Source: Pyropia haitanensis (Eukaryota > Rhodophyta > Bangiophyceae > Bangiales > Bangiaceae). Taken from it: a stretch of DNA of 64,000 nucleotides. The DNA is taken from the NCBI GenBank assembly GCA_008729055.1, contig SDUX01000002.1, positions 62,001-126,000 on the forward strand, read 5' to 3'. Positions 10,511 through 22,627 of this stretch are shown here, piece after piece. The notes below the pieces were generated by a model. The model ran no database searches, was not told where the DNA came from, and saw nothing but the letters and a program-made list of their open reading frames with translations. A program made the translations under genes and the position numbers. Within the stretch, counting starts at the first letter, position 1, and each line of letters starts with the position of its first letter.

Positions 10511-13224
10511 CGCGGGATGACGGAGGGTGAGGCAGGCAAGGGGGGGCAGCGGGCGGCAGTGGCGGCGGTGGCGGGGGCCACGCCTGTGAGTCCCGGGGCG
10601 CGGTGGGGAGTGGCATGGTGGTGCACGCCAGGGGAGGGTGGGGGGCCGCTAAGCAGGGGGCAATGGGGGGAGACGCCCCCGCGCTCCGCCCCGCCGCCGC
10701 CGCAAGCCAGTGGTGATGCCGGCTGCGGCGGCGGCGGCGCGGCGCGAGGTCGTTCGCGGCGCGGCGTGCGTCGCCGGCTGGGTGGCGGCGCCTGTGGCTG
10801 GCGGTGGGGGCGCAGCCGCCGCCGTGAAAGCTCGCGCGGTTGTACGTCTTGCCGACCACCACGAAAGCCACGGACCGCACCCGCAGCACGTCTCCCACCT
10901 TTCTTCCCCAGCCCCCGCCCCCCCCCCTGCGCGGTTTGCCCCATCCCACTGGCCGCCAAATCCAGGCCGCCCAAATACCGCTAAAACGGGGCAGGAGAGA
11001 GGGCCGTTCCAAGACTCTGATTGGTCGAAGCCTCGGCACGGACGCAGAGCTGCATGTGCGTGCCGTGCCGAGCCTTGAATACGGGCTGGGAACGGGTCGA
11101 ATGGAGCCCGCATGCGATGGTGGCAGGACCGTGCCGCGATACATCAGGTATTCCTGGGCCGTACTTGCGACCCCCCTCGCGGGTCAAACATATGACAGCT
11201 TATTCGTCACATGCCGTCACAAGCCTGGGTACTTGAAGACCCCCCCCCCGTGCCGGCCGTGGAGGGGGCACTGTCTGCGTTGCTAGCGGTGCCCTGTGCT
11301 GTGGGGACGGGACGCTCGCCGCATCCGCCGCAGGCTAGGCGCGCGCGGTGGCGGAGACCGTTTGGAGCGCTGACTGAAGCGCGGACTGGGCACTCGCGCG
11401 GACGCACTCGCCAGCATATGTAACAGAGAATCCGCATTCGCGGGACTGGGATTATCGAATAGGGCCCTGGGGAAGGACCGCCCTGGCCGGGCTGAGCCGG
11501 TACGGAAGGGGAACGCCAAAACGGGGGGGGGGGGGGCCGCCTGCCTGGTGCGGGGGGGGGAGGGGGGCCGAGGGGCGCAGCGGCGCCAGCCGTGGCGGGG
11601 AGAGGGGCGGGAGGCCCCGTGCCGCCACCGCCATCGCCGCCGTCGCCGCCACCGCCGCCGCCGCGGCCGCCGCCGCTACCGCCGCCGCTTGAACTGCGGC
11701 ACCGACGCCGGCCGCGCGCCCGCCCCCGCCCGGCGGCTCATCGCCACTCCACGGCGGCGACGGAGGCGGCGACGGCGGCGGCGGCGGTGGCTGCGGCAGC
11801 GGCTCGTGGTTGCGCCGCGGCAGCAGCATGCCGGGCGGGCACGCCTGGCGCCGCCGCCGCCGCCGCTGCGGCGCCTGCTGCAGGGGGGGACATTCCCCAG
11901 CCAGCGCCGCCCGCCGCCGCGGGCGCGTCGCCGGCCGCCGCCAGGTGTCTCCCGGCGGCGGCGTCCTCCCCCCCCCCCCAAGCGGGCTTCCGCCGCTTCC
12001 CCCCCCCCGTCCGCCCGAAGGACGGCAACGACGACGGGCACAAGCGACGGCACTACGTCGGAGCGGCAGCCGGCAGCCAGTCTCATCCGCACGGTGCACT
12101 TCGGAGGGAACAGCAGGCCGCAACTTGTTCTCATAATTTCCGATGCGGCAGCCCGCGTTAGCTATGGCACGTCCGCTAAAAATGGGACACTCAGAGTTTC
12201 CTACGACAATCTTTGCCCCAGTGAACTCGCGACGTCAGGCACCCAATCAATTCTCTGAGGGACGAGCTGCGCTGATCTCCAGATCGAATGATCAGCGCCA
12301 CGGGAACCTTGGGTGGTCCGATTTGGGACCGGTGTCGGTCCTTCGGACAATCGATCATCGAGACCAGTCAGATCAAGGTCGATTCCTGTTTGTCAAGCCA
12401 ATGAGATGCGTCCACGCTGCGCTGTTAGCCTCGCTACTGATTCTGTGTTCAGAAACAGGCGCCACGTTGGCCACTCGACCGCAATAGTTTCTGAAAAGAA
12501 TGGCCTCCAGAGCCCTCGATAATGAGCCAGAGTGTGGCGACCCGCCCCCACGGCCTCTATTCGGGCTCCCCTAGCTCGTCTAGCAAATTGTTTCTCAAAA
12601 GTTTGACTCCAAGACTAAAAGCACACCCGAGCCGACCCCTGAGAGGCACGTCAGGCGCCCTTTGGACGTCAAATTAGGGGCAGTCGGTGTCGTGATCGCA
12701 CTCGAGTTGGCCGACCAGAGCAGAAGTTTGATTTCATGCATCGATTGCACCACTCAGATGGGATGGGAGTTTCCCAGACAAACACCGCGTGTCCCATTTT
12801 TGGCGGACGTGCCATAATAAACTCTCACGGTCGTTTCGAAACTTTGTGGGGGGACTGGGCTAATCCTGGGGGGACCGGGGGGACCCCCCTCAAATGAGCA
12901 TTCCAGAGGGGTGCCGGTCCCCCCACGTCGAATGAGTGTAGCTTCCAGCAAAAGAGGGGGGTGGTCCCACTGCTGTGCGGCGGCTCCGCAAGCAGCAGCT
13001 TCTACCGGCTGGCCAACGACCGTCAGGTACCTGGTTGCCAGATGTTTGCCCCATCACCTGCTACCCAAAGCGCGTTCCTCTTGCATGGAGAAGCAAGGGG
13101 GGGATGGGGGAAGGGGTGGCGGCGCCGGCTGGCAGACAACCAGCGCGGCCGCCAGTTTCGCTTGTTGGCAAGGCAACCCAGTCGCCCCCACTCTGCATGA
13201 CAGCTGCCGTCACCCCGCGCCCCC
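10511..13224. other. Intergenic, GC-rich then balanced
   Basis: 11,000-11,450 and 12,120-12,960 are unique, moderately GC-rich DNA without a convincing frame. 11,520-12,060 is a GC-rich block whose frames (Pro/Arg/Ala-rich) I cannot call. An inverted repeat pair lies inside (12,163 and 12,789). Confidence 0.5.
12163..12816. repeat. 28-bp inverted repeats enclosing about 600 bp
   Basis: Bases 12163-12190 match the reverse complement of 12789-12816 at 27 of 28 positions; the core is GGCACGTCCGCYAAAAATGG. Similarity decays on both sides. The enclosed 598 bp has no coding frame of note. This resembles the ends of a small non-autonomous element or two inverted copies of a dispersed repeat. No target-site duplication was seen. 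Confidence 0.6.
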
Positions 13225-16200
13225 TCACCCCTCCGCCAACGGGTGGGGCGCCGCGTCCAGCGCCTGCTCCAGCTCCCGTATCTGCTCGTGCAATGTGTCC
13301 AGCTGCCGCACCAGCCGCCCGTGCTCCGCCTCTGCCGCCGCGGCGGTCGCCTCGAGCGACCGGTTGGCCGCCTGCTTCCGCTCCCGTGACCGCGCAGCCG
13401 ACTGGCGGTTCCGCACCGCCCGGCGCTCGCCACGCGCCTCGGCCACTGTCAGCGGGCGGGGCCGGGGGGGGGGGACGGCGGCGGCGGCGAGCGGACGCCA
13501 CCGTCGCCGCCACGGCCGCCGCCGCTGCCACTGTCGCTGCCGCTGCCGCTGCCGCTGCCGCTGCCGCTGCCGCTGCCGCAGCCGCCGCGGCCGTCGCTGG
13601 CGGCGCCGCCTTCAGAGTGCGCTCGTTTGGGCCCCCCCCCAGTGGCGGGACCCCGTGCAAGCGGCGCCGCCGCCGCCGCCGTCGCCGACGGCGCACTCGG
13701 TGAGCGGCGGGCATCCACGGCGGTGGCGCACTGTGGCGGCGCTGCGGCGGCGGCGGCGGAGGCGGTGGCGGCGGATGGGCCGTCAGGGGAGTCTGTCGTC
13801 TCCGGGGTGGCGACGGGGGACGCGCGACCCACCGGAGTGGTGGTGGTCGCCGCGCGCCTGGGCCGCGCCAGGTGCTTGTCGATGGGGTAGAAGGGGCCTG
13901 CCGAGGGCGGCTGGCGCGGCGGGCCGCCGGGCGGCCAGCCGAGTGGGGGAGGGATGGGGTAGGGCGACAGGTGCGGGCCGACGACAGGGTGGGGCGTCGC
14001 GGGCCGCGGCGGACGGTCTGGCGCGGCAACCGGCAAGGACGTCCTCAGTGTTGCTGGCAGATCAGCAGCCGACGCGTCGCGCCGGCAAGGGGAGCCGCCG
14101 TGGTCTCCGACGCGCGCCGGTGGCGAGGACGACAGCCGCGGCGGCGGCGAGGCCGCCGTCCCACCGTCCCTATCACTGACCGCTCCAGAGGCGCCCGTGC
14201 CGGCCACGGCGCCACCATGAAGGGGCGGTGCCGCTGCTCCCACGGGGAGGGACGACAAAACGTCGAACGCAACAGGACCGACTTCGCTGGATGGTGAGCG
14301 GGGAGCCCCCGCCTCTGTCCCGCCCCCCACCTCCTCGTGCCCGCCAGCACCGACGCCAAGGGGCGCCTCCAACGGTGACGCCGCGCCTTGAAGGAAGGCG
14401 CACAAAAGAGATGGCTGCGGCGGCGGTGGTGGCGGCTGCCTGCCAGACCGTCCGTCCACTCCGCCTCGTCCTTCTCCATCCTCCGACGCCGTCCCTACCA
14501 CCGGCACTGGCGGCGACGTGGGAACACCGCCTGGCGCACACGGGGCGGGCAGCAGAAGCCGTGGCCCACCCGCCCAGTCTGCCGCCGCCATCCACGCGGC
14601 CGGCGTGGCAGCACCGGCGCGCTGGTGGCCGCCAGCGTGCCCATCGGGGTGGCCGGCCCGGCCCGCGGCGGCGGCGGCGGCTGCGGCGGCGGCGGCACGT
14701 CCGCGCGGCGTAGCCCCGCCGGCGGCCGCCACGCCGCCGCCCCAGCGGCCACGCACGGCTCGGCCAGCGCGCTCGGCGGCGGCGGCCGTGTCCCACGCCG
14801 GTGCGCGCGTCGTCCCCGTCGCCACGGCCGCGTCTCCGCGTCGTGGCGGCTGGGTGTCCGCGGCGGCGGTCGGCGGCATCGGCAGTGGCGGGGACCGCGG
14901 CGGTGGCTGCGGCGGCGGTGCCGGTAGCAATGGAAGTGGCAGCGATGACAGCGGCGGCGGCGGCAGCGGGGTGCCGCCTCTGCCTGCGGGCGGCGGCGGC
15001 GGCGGCGGAACTGTCGCGGACGTGCCGCACCACAGCTCCGTCAGCGGCGGGCAGCCCGGCGCCCCTGCCTGCGGCGCCACCCCGGCAAAGGCGCCCGCAC
15101 CGGTCGCGCCGCCTCGCGACGTCCAGACGGGCGTCCCCGCAGCGGGCACCCGCGGCAGTGAAGGGAGGGCGAGCGCGGCCGGCGGCCACCCGCCGGGCGG
15201 GAAGGGGGACCCCTGCGGATGCCACGCGGGCGCCCCTGCTGGGGTAGGGTGCGCTCGATCCAGAGGGGCGGCAGCCCGCGGCTGCGAGCCACTCACGCCC
15301 ACCTCGGGCAGACACAGTCCAGTGGGCACCCCCTCTCGGGGGGGCACTCCCGTGGGTGTCGACGCGGCCACGCCGCCACCCACCGGGAGGCGAGCGGCGG
15401 TGATGGCAGCGACGGCAGCGGCAGCAGCAGCGGCGGCATCCTCCACGGTGGCGACCAGGCCGGCGGGGGTGGCGGCGGCGCCCGCGGCGGACGGCTGTGC
15501 GCCCGCCTCGTCCGCGGCGGCCGGCGCCCTCCCCCCCACGCCGCCGCTTGCGTCCGCGTCCGTGGCCGCGTCAGCGCCCGCGCTGCTGCCGCCGCTTCCA
15601 CCGACGCCAGGCGTGGGGGTGGGCGGCGGCCGCCCGCCGGTCGAGGAGGTAGGCGGTAGTGGCGGCCGCGGCGCCCCCCCCGCCGGCGGTCGCGTGCGTG
15701 GCGCCGACGGCAGAGGCGGGATACCCCGCCGGCGGCGACGCCGGGAACCCGACGGTGATGGCGGCGGCGGCGGCGGCGGCGGTTGCGGCGGCGGAGATTG
15801 CAGCGGCGGCGGCGGGGATGGCTGCGGCGGCGGAAGAGACAGCAGCGCCGGTGGCGGAGACGGCGTCAGCGACGGTGGCGGCCGCAGCGGCGCCGTGGCG
15901 GCGGCGGCGTGCGGCGGCAGCGACGGCCACAGCGGCAGCCAAGGCGAGGCCGGCGGCCATGGCGGCGGCGGCGGCGGCGGCGTCGGCAGCGGCAGCAGCA
16001 GCGGCGGCGGCGGCAGCGGCAGCGGCAACAGCAGCGGTAGCGGCGGCGGCGGCGGCGGCAACGGCGGTGGCGGTGGCGGTGGCGGCGGCAACGACGGTGG
16101 CGGTGGCGGCGGTGGCGATGGCGGGGACCTCCCGCCGGCGGCTACCGTCGTCTGGTGCGGCCGCCGCCGCCCTACCGCCTCGGCGCCGTCGCCTGCCTGC

Positions 16201-16274
16201 CCGGCGGCACGCCCCGTTGGGGCCCGCCGACGCCACTCGCCGCCGCCACCGCCGCCGCCGCGCGTGGCGGGCAT
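13225..16274 (-). CDS. bZIP transcription factor
   Basis: The last exon (13445-13225) encodes a C-terminal bZIP domain. Its basic region contains NRQSAARSRERKQ, with the N-x7-R signature that contacts DNA, followed by a leucine zipper (RLVRQLDTLHEQIRELEQAL). A stop follows shortly after. The preceding exon ends at 13502. A 56-nt intron (13501-13446) has donor G|GTGGCG, a pyrimidine tract and acceptor CTGACAG; joining it keeps frame (D-V-A-E-A-R). Upstream is a long Pro/Ala/Gly/Ser-rich disordered region containing an (SG)n run, typical of activation domains, read down from about 16,274. Near 15,650, beside a C run, coding character moves to another minus frame whose ATG is at 16,350, so the 5' end is uncertain. 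It probably binds DNA as a dimer in the nucleus. The subfamily cannot be told. Confidence 0.75.
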
Positions 16275-16362
16275 CCCTCTCCTCTAGCCCCCACTTTGCT
16301 CTTCCCGTCCCGCCTCGCTCTCCCCCCCCCACCTCGCTCTCCTCCCCCACCGTCCTCTGAGA

Positions 16363-17419
16363 TGCAGGCGCTCACCGCCTTGCGTGCGATGGTGAAGATC
16401 GGGCCGGTACTCGCCGCCGCCGCCGTCGCGACAGCCCGTGACCGTGGGGGGAGTCTCGGGGCGTCGCCCGCTGCCGGAGCGGCCGGGAAAGGTTGCCTAT
16501 CCCCCCCCCCCCCGCCCAACCACTCTGTTGCCGTCGAACGGCGGGCAACGGGGGCGGGGGGATGGAGGCGGGAGGGGGCGGGAAACAGGAAGGGGGTGGT
16601 ACGGGGTGCAGGGAGTAGGGTGCAGCGGGGTGGAGTGGGATAGGGTGGGGTGGGGTCTGTAGGGCCGGCGTGGGGTGCAGTACTCGGGGTGGAGTGGTGA
16701 GGAGGGTGAGAGTGGGGAGGAGAGGGGCGCCCGCCGCGGCGACGGCCACCCCCACCCCCGCGAGTGGCCGCCCCCGCGCCCACGGACGGCCGTCCCTGAC
16801 AGACGCCGGGGGGTTGGGGACGCAAGTGTGGGGGTCACGCGCGGCCGCGGCGGTGAGCGACGGGCGGGGGGGGGTGGGGAGGGGACACGCGCCGGCGGCG
16901 AGCGCGACGGGGCGCGACCGGCAGGACGGGGGCGGAGGCGGCGGCGGAGGGGTAGCGCTCCCCCCCCCCGCACACCCGCGGCGACGGTGGCGACCGTAGC
17001 GGCGGCGGCCAGGCAGTACGCCGGCCTGGTGGCGGGGACGGCACGGCGGGCGGGACGGAATGGGCGACGGAGGGGCGGGTACGGCGGGTGGGGGGTGAAG
17101 GGCAGGGTACGGCCCGGCGGGGGGACGGCGGAGGATCTGTGGGCGGGGGGAGGGGAGGAGACTGGTGGCGCATGGTCGCGCGTTCCGGCTGCCCCCCCTG
17201 TTGCCATCGATCAACGGCCACGGGCGGCGGTGGCGGGGGTGCTGGGGGGGGGAGGCCGCCGCGGCCGCGGTGGCCGGAGCAGCGGCGGAGGCCGCGGGAG
17301 GGGCGGCCGCCGCGGCGGCCACGGCGGCGGCCGCGGCGGCGGCGGCGGCGCGTCCGATCTACGCCCGGGCCGAGGCCGCTCGTGCCGTCGGCGCGGGGCC
17401 CGCTGCGGCGGTGCTGTAG
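16363..17419 (+). CDS. Possible short multi-exon gene
   Basis: An ATG at 16363 opens MQALTALRAMVKIGPVLAAA, a helical, mitochondrial-presequence-like start. Later plus-strand fragments ATVATVAAAARQYAGLVAG (about 16,980-17,035, after an acceptor-like GGCCAG) and an Ala-rich end ...RPIYARAEAARAVGAGPAAA (stop at 17,419) could be further exons. Joins are not proven and no family is recognised. Confidence 0.2.
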
Positions 17420-19536
17420 CTGGGACCAGTGTGCCGCCGCCGCCGGCAGCCCGTGGGGGCCCCCCCCCCCCACCCCCCCACGGGCGAGGAGCCGCGGCGT
17501 GGCTCACGCGGCCGTGGGGGCGGGGGCAGAGGGGCGGCGGCGGCGGCGGCGGCGGCGGCGGGTGGCAGATGCGGGGGCAGATTTGTTGGCGGCGCAGGGA
17601 CGCCCGGCCCGTGTGTGGGGGGGGGGGGGGTGAGGGAAGGGGCGGGCGGCGCCCGCGCTCGTGCGGCATGGTGTGCTGTCCTGTAGCCCCCGCCGGGGCT
17701 GGTTCCTATCCCCGAACGGGAGAGAGGAGGGGGGGGGGGGGAGGGCGGCGGCGCGAAGCCTTCCCGTGTCTGGGGCGGCCCCGCGTGGCAGACCCGCGTG
17801 ATGCTGCCCCGGGTCGCATTGGAAGCGAGGGAAAGAGGCGGCGGCGGCGGCGGCGGGAGTGCACACCCGGCGCCGTGCCCACAAACGCAGGATCCATGAC
17901 AAGTTTGGTTTTTCTTGTTTTTCTTGTCACGGGCTTGTCGAGGCCTAACAAATAGCCCCCTGAAACCCCCCTCACATCCCCGTCAGGGTCACAGTCAGAA
18001 GGCCATACGTGGAAGTACAGTCGCAAAAGGCTTTGGTGGGCTTGCGGAGCAGACTTTGGCACCTGATGAGACTTGCAACGCCTGACCATCGCCGCCTCTG
18101 AGCTTCCGTCACGGAGTGCACATGGATTGACAGGGAAAACAATCCGAGGCATTAAACGGGAGCCAACACACGCGCCACAGCCGAGGAGCCCGAGTCTCAC
18201 TCACTCGACTGCCACAGCGACCACGCGCTGAAGTGCCGAGCAGCGACAACGTGCCTCAGTGCCGAACAGTGCCGGACGGCCGTCGAACGCGCTTGAGCCA
18301 GCCGCTTGCGCTGCCTCCTCTTGGTGTCTTCGTTCAACAACCCCCGCCCGACCCTCTCCCCAAACCTCCCTCCCCCCTTCCCCCCTGTCATCACTTGGCC
18401 CCCGCACCGCACCTCACTGTGTCGCGCACAACACCCGGCCGCCCGCTCTTCTGTCGACCTGTACAACCGAACCTCTTCTCAACCTGCTGTCGTCACGGAG
18501 CTGCATGTATAACGTCACAAGTGACAGAGTTTGTTCTAGTAGCTTCCCTTTCACCCCCCAGACAGTGCCTTTCGCACAGCAGTCATGAAGGTGCTCCATT
18601 CCCGCACCGTGCTTCACGACTCCCAATCCCCCCCCCCCTCCCCCGCCGTCGTCCCGTCCCCCCTCTCCCCACCTCCCCAACCTTCATCGGCTTGCTCGCT
18701 CGTGCAGCGGACCTCGCCCGGCATGTAAGAGATAGGCGGCCAATGGATCGATGAGGCGGTCGTGGCTGCACGACCGGGGGGGTGAGCGCGTCTTCGTCAG
18801 GCCCACTTGGAACCCATTCGGCTCACTACAGGGTATTTCTGTAGGAAGTTGTAGCACTTGATGTGTATTGCATAGCTGCCAATTAGAGCGCGATATCCTC
18901 GAACGAAACGCACTTTGTCGCACTTATACGCCTGTCAAGTGAGCGATATTTAATATTAGGCCACCGGAGCGTTTCAGGTGACAAGTGCGCGACAGGTTCT
19001 CAACAAGCTTTTACAAGGAAAAAAACAAGCTTGTCGTGAATCCTGCAATGAGCACCACTGCGCTGGTGCGCGTATCGCGCGCCACACACTCAACGCCTGG
19101 TTTCCTACGCTGCCGCTGCGGGGGCGGGAGGGTACTGCCGGGGCGGAGTGTCCCCTCCTCAAAAGCGGACCTTCCCGTCCAGACGCGGACAGGAGGCGGC
19201 CGGCCGGTGGCGGCGCGAGCGGGTGGAGGGAGCGGAAGAGCGAGAGCGCGTGACGGCGGGCCCAATCCGGTCTTTCGAGGCCGTCTAGATACGCAAGCAG
19301 GTCCAGATGCTGCGCGCTACATAGCGCCCCGTGGGCCCCCCCTCTTTGATCGGTCCAATCCAATAGGCAGGCGGGGCAGCGGTGGAGCCGCTGACAGTCC
19401 GTTCCTCCGATGGCGCAGGCGGGCGGCGGGGAAGGGGCGGGCTGGACTGACAGCGCACCGATGTGGGGCTGCCGGCGTCAGGCCACCCCCAACATGGTCA
19501 CCGCCTGTGCCGCTGCCGCCGCCGCCGGCCTCGCAT
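17420..19536. other. Intergenic
   Basis: 17,420-17,900 is GC-rich with G runs. 17,900-19,050 is balanced unique DNA with a CT-rich tract at 18,330-18,480. 19,100-19,530 is GC-rich again. No frame supports a gene. Confidence 0.5.
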
Positions 19537-19540
19537 CTAG

Positions 19541-20567
19541 TGTCTATTCTACCGCAAAAAAGGATCAAATGATCCTCGCCTGAGGATCAAATGATCCTCA
19601 AGAAAACCGGCGTTTTTGACCCCGTGGGGCCCCATTCCTGGGGCTGCTCCGCACTCCCCCGATTCCGCGGCGGCCGTCGACCTCCCCGTCTCGTCCCCCC
19701 GCCTCCCCACGGCACGCCCAACCTGTACGACTCCTCCGACGCCCACCTCTCTCCCGCTACGACCCTTCCAGCCCGCCCTCACGACTATCTTGCCGTTCCT
19801 CCCCCGCCCCACCCTATCAAGCCCGTCCATATCCGCTTCGTCCCACCCTCCCCCCAGGCTGGTGGTCGGCGCCTCACCCGATGTCCGCCGACCCTCCCTG
19901 GCGCTGTCGCTCGACGGTCGCTGTCCCTGTACACTAAGCGGAAGAGGGAAGAGCAAAAGGCGGGGGGGGGGGGCGGGCGGGGGCGGAGGAGGGGGAGGGG
20001 TAGCCGATGGCGGCGGGGGAGGGGTGGGCGGTGGAGGAGGTGGCGGGGTAGCCGGCGGCGGCAGCGCCGGGGGCGCTGCTTGAGGAGTTGCCGGGGGCAT
20101 TGGCGGGGTCCGAGGAGAGGGGGTGGACGGGGGGGAGGGAAGGGGGGGGGTGGCGGGCTTGGCTGCAGCCCGTCCATTGTTCTTTTTCCGCCGTCTCATG
20201 GTGCAGTGGGCTGGCGGATGGGGGGGGAACTGCCGACGGGGGAGTGGGCGGCAGGCAGGAGCAGCAGGTCACCTTTTTATGCTCCTTTGTGCCCAGCGCG
20301 GGCGACTCGGAGGCCGCATGCCGAGCTCCCAGACGGGCCTCGTCGGCCGCTTTGGCGCCAAGAAAAGGCGAGGAAAAGCCCGCCTTCTGTGGTGTTCTCC
20401 TTTGAATGGGATGCACTCAAGCTCTCCCAAGGGTAAACAGCCGTCGCTGAGTCCATTTCTTGTGTCAGAATGAGCAGGGGACAAAGAGAAGTAAGAGAAA
20501 ACAGGCCCTGGAAAAGGGGATCATTTGATCCTAAAAGGCTCAAATGATCCGGTCGGTAGAATAGACA
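19541..20567. mobile_element. Non-autonomous TIR DNA transposon, about 1.03 kb
   Basis: The sequence CTAGTGTCTATTCTACCG at 19537-19554 recurs as its exact reverse complement at 20554-20571. The outer CTAG (or TA within it) may be a target-site duplication, giving an element of about 1,027 bp. Just inside both ends lie copies of the palindrome GGATCAAATGATCC: two at the left (19,562 and 19,583), and one variant with a half-related copy at the right (20,518-20,550). The interior is GC-rich with Pro- or Gly-rich frames and nothing like a transposase, so the element is probably mobilised in trans. Superfamily is not assigned; a TA duplication would suggest Tc1/mariner-like. Confidence 0.75.
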
Positions 20568-20571
20568 CTAG

Positions 20572-21245
20572 CGGACGAGAGAGCGGGTGTTATTGCACAT
20601 GGTTCCATTCATGGCACAGGTCCTTCTCACTACAGCACATTGGTGTCCTGTGCCTCCAGGACAAGTACTGAGTAGGGCAGTATCCAATACACGCGAAAGG
20701 GAAGTTGCTTCTCTTGACGTAGTAGTCGTCAAGATGCACAAAAGGCAAAGAATCTCCCAGTCATGTCCCAGTCGTCGCGCAAGGCGGAACACGACTCGGA
20801 ACAGCACCAAGACAACGTCTGCGGGAACAAACCATGGCTGTTCGCGCCACGTCCACACCATCCACCCGCGCTGTCTCCAGTGGAGAGGGCAGTGGCCTGT
20901 AAACCCCAAACAGGCGCGCGGTCACAAGCTCGTGGCGCCTGCGGCAGCGACGCTGGGGATGGCCAAGCAGCCCCAGCGCTGGCGGGCGCAGAAGCCCGGC
21001 CTTTGCGGTGGAGGCTATCCCACCCCGGTGGAGGCTTCCCCCATCCCGAGCGACGATCCCCAACCCGTGCACCCTACGGCCAGGTCCTCCCTCTCCTCTG
21101 TCACGCCACCGCAACTCAAACAATAGGTGAGGGTGTTGCCACCGCGCCCGTGAGACCGCCCTCAACGTCGACCACGCCCCAGTCCGGACCAGCCCTCCAG
21201 CTCAGACGCCGCTACGTCTGGCGCTCCCCCCCGCCGAGGGCACCC
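20572..21245. other. Intergenic, 3' side of the dioxygenase
   Basis: Moderate-GC unique DNA. Frames on both strands are short or of mixed composition and I cannot support a gene. Confidence 0.5.
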
Positions 21246-22627
21246 TCACCACCTCAACCGCAGCGTGTACGAGGCGACATAGCCGAGGCGCCCGCCCTTG
21301 CCCTGCCGCCGCCGCCACCGGGGCGGTACGGCAAAGCCATTCGCGCGCAGCCAGCCCTCCGTCGCCGGCCGCGGCGACAGCTGCAGCGCCTGGTACTTGC
21401 GCCAGTCCCCGCGCAGCTCAAAGTCGGTGCCCACCGTCGCCGTGTACGCGTCCTCGTCGTCCTCGCCGTCTTCGCCTCCACGGCCGCCGCGGCGCGCAGC
21501 GCGGCGCGCGTACGGCTTCGTCGCGTACACGCGGCGAAGAAAGGGGGGCGGGAAGAAGAGCTGCGTGACAAAGCCAGAGTCGGGGAAATTGGCGGCGCTC
21601 CCCCGCGGCGGCGGCGGCGACAGCCGCACCTTGAGGTGCACGTGCGCGAGGCGCGTCCAGTACCAGCCGGGCACGATGGTGCGGAAGGTCGCCGACCCGT
21701 CTGCGCGGGTGACGAGGGCGCCGCGGAGAAAGTCGCGGCCGGTGGCGTTGACGCCCTCGTTGGGGAAGCCGCTGTGAGCGTGGCGTGGTGAGCGAGGCGG
21801 GGGGGCGAGCAAGGGACATGGAGGGACAAGGGAAGGAAAAAGGAACAGTGCCCCAGCGGTAAGGATGGGATGCCAGGAGCAGAGAGAGAGTGTTCACGTT
21901 GGCTTGCTGCGACGCGCTCCCAGGCCATCCAGTAGCCCCCATCGCCGCGTCCTCACCAGCTGCCACAGACCCAGCCCCTCCATCCTGCCCGCAATGCGAC
22001 GTGGATACTCCCTGTCTCGCCGCCCGCCCCCCACCCACACCCGACCAGCCATCACCCGCACCTACCTGTACACCCCGCGGCTGTCTGCGTGCCAAATGTC
22101 CACCAGCGCGTCCCCCTTGGGCCGGCAGCCGCCGCCGTTTGGCTTGCAGTTGCCCAGTACCTTGAGGTCCAGGTACAAGGGCACCCCCGGCCGCCCGTTG
22201 GTCACATCCCGACGGATCTTGCGGAGGTCGAGGAAGAAGGGCCTGCCGCCGGGCCACGCAACGAGAGAGAGGAACAGAAGAGGGGAAGGGAAACACGGCC
22301 AGCAACCAGACACGACCGCTGCCGCGTCAGTCATTCCCACCCCTCAGGACGCCCGCCGACCCAGACCCCTCCCCCATCCACCCCACCGCCCCCACGAGGC
22401 TCCGCGACCCACATCGTCACCCCCCGCCGCCCTTCCCCCCGCCTCGGCGCTGCCCCCCCTCAGACCGGGTCTCGCCAACACCGCGGCCAGAACACATACC
22501 CCGCCACCTCCCGTGGCGTCGCCCTCCGCGCGGTCGTGCCGTCCAACTCGTGGGCGGCAGCGCCTAGCACCCCCGCCACCGCCACAGCCGCCGCGCCCAG
22601 CAGCACAGAGGGTGCCCAGCGGACCAT
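21246..22627 (-). CDS. Secreted intradiol ring-cleavage dioxygenase
   Basis: Three exons, 22627-22500, 22242-22066 and 21771-21246, join in frame to 276 aa (831 nt including stop). Donors are GG|GTATGT and TACAG|GTAGGT; acceptors are CGGCAG and CTCACAG. Residues 1-25 form a hydrophobic signal peptide (MVRWAPSVLLGAAAVAVAGV). Family blocks follow in order: RKIRRDVTNGRPGVPLYLDL (50-69), the block ending DIWHADSRGVY (91-101), GVNATGRDFLRG, and PGWYWTRLAHVHLKV (136-150). Intradiol dioxygenases hold Fe(III) with two Tyr and two His; the matching residues here are Y101, Y139, H145 and H147. They open catechol-type rings between the hydroxyls. A secreted member would act outside the cell or in the secretory pathway on phenolics; the substrate is unknown. 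An acidic insert (GGEDGEDDEDAY) precedes the C-terminal strands. Confidence 0.88.

Noticed and set aside
8037..10984. Plus-strand frames of over 600 codons rich in Pro, Arg and Ala
   Set aside because: GC-trinucleotide DNA is open in most frames; only the minus strand shows helix-like Leu/Val/Trp-containing segments.
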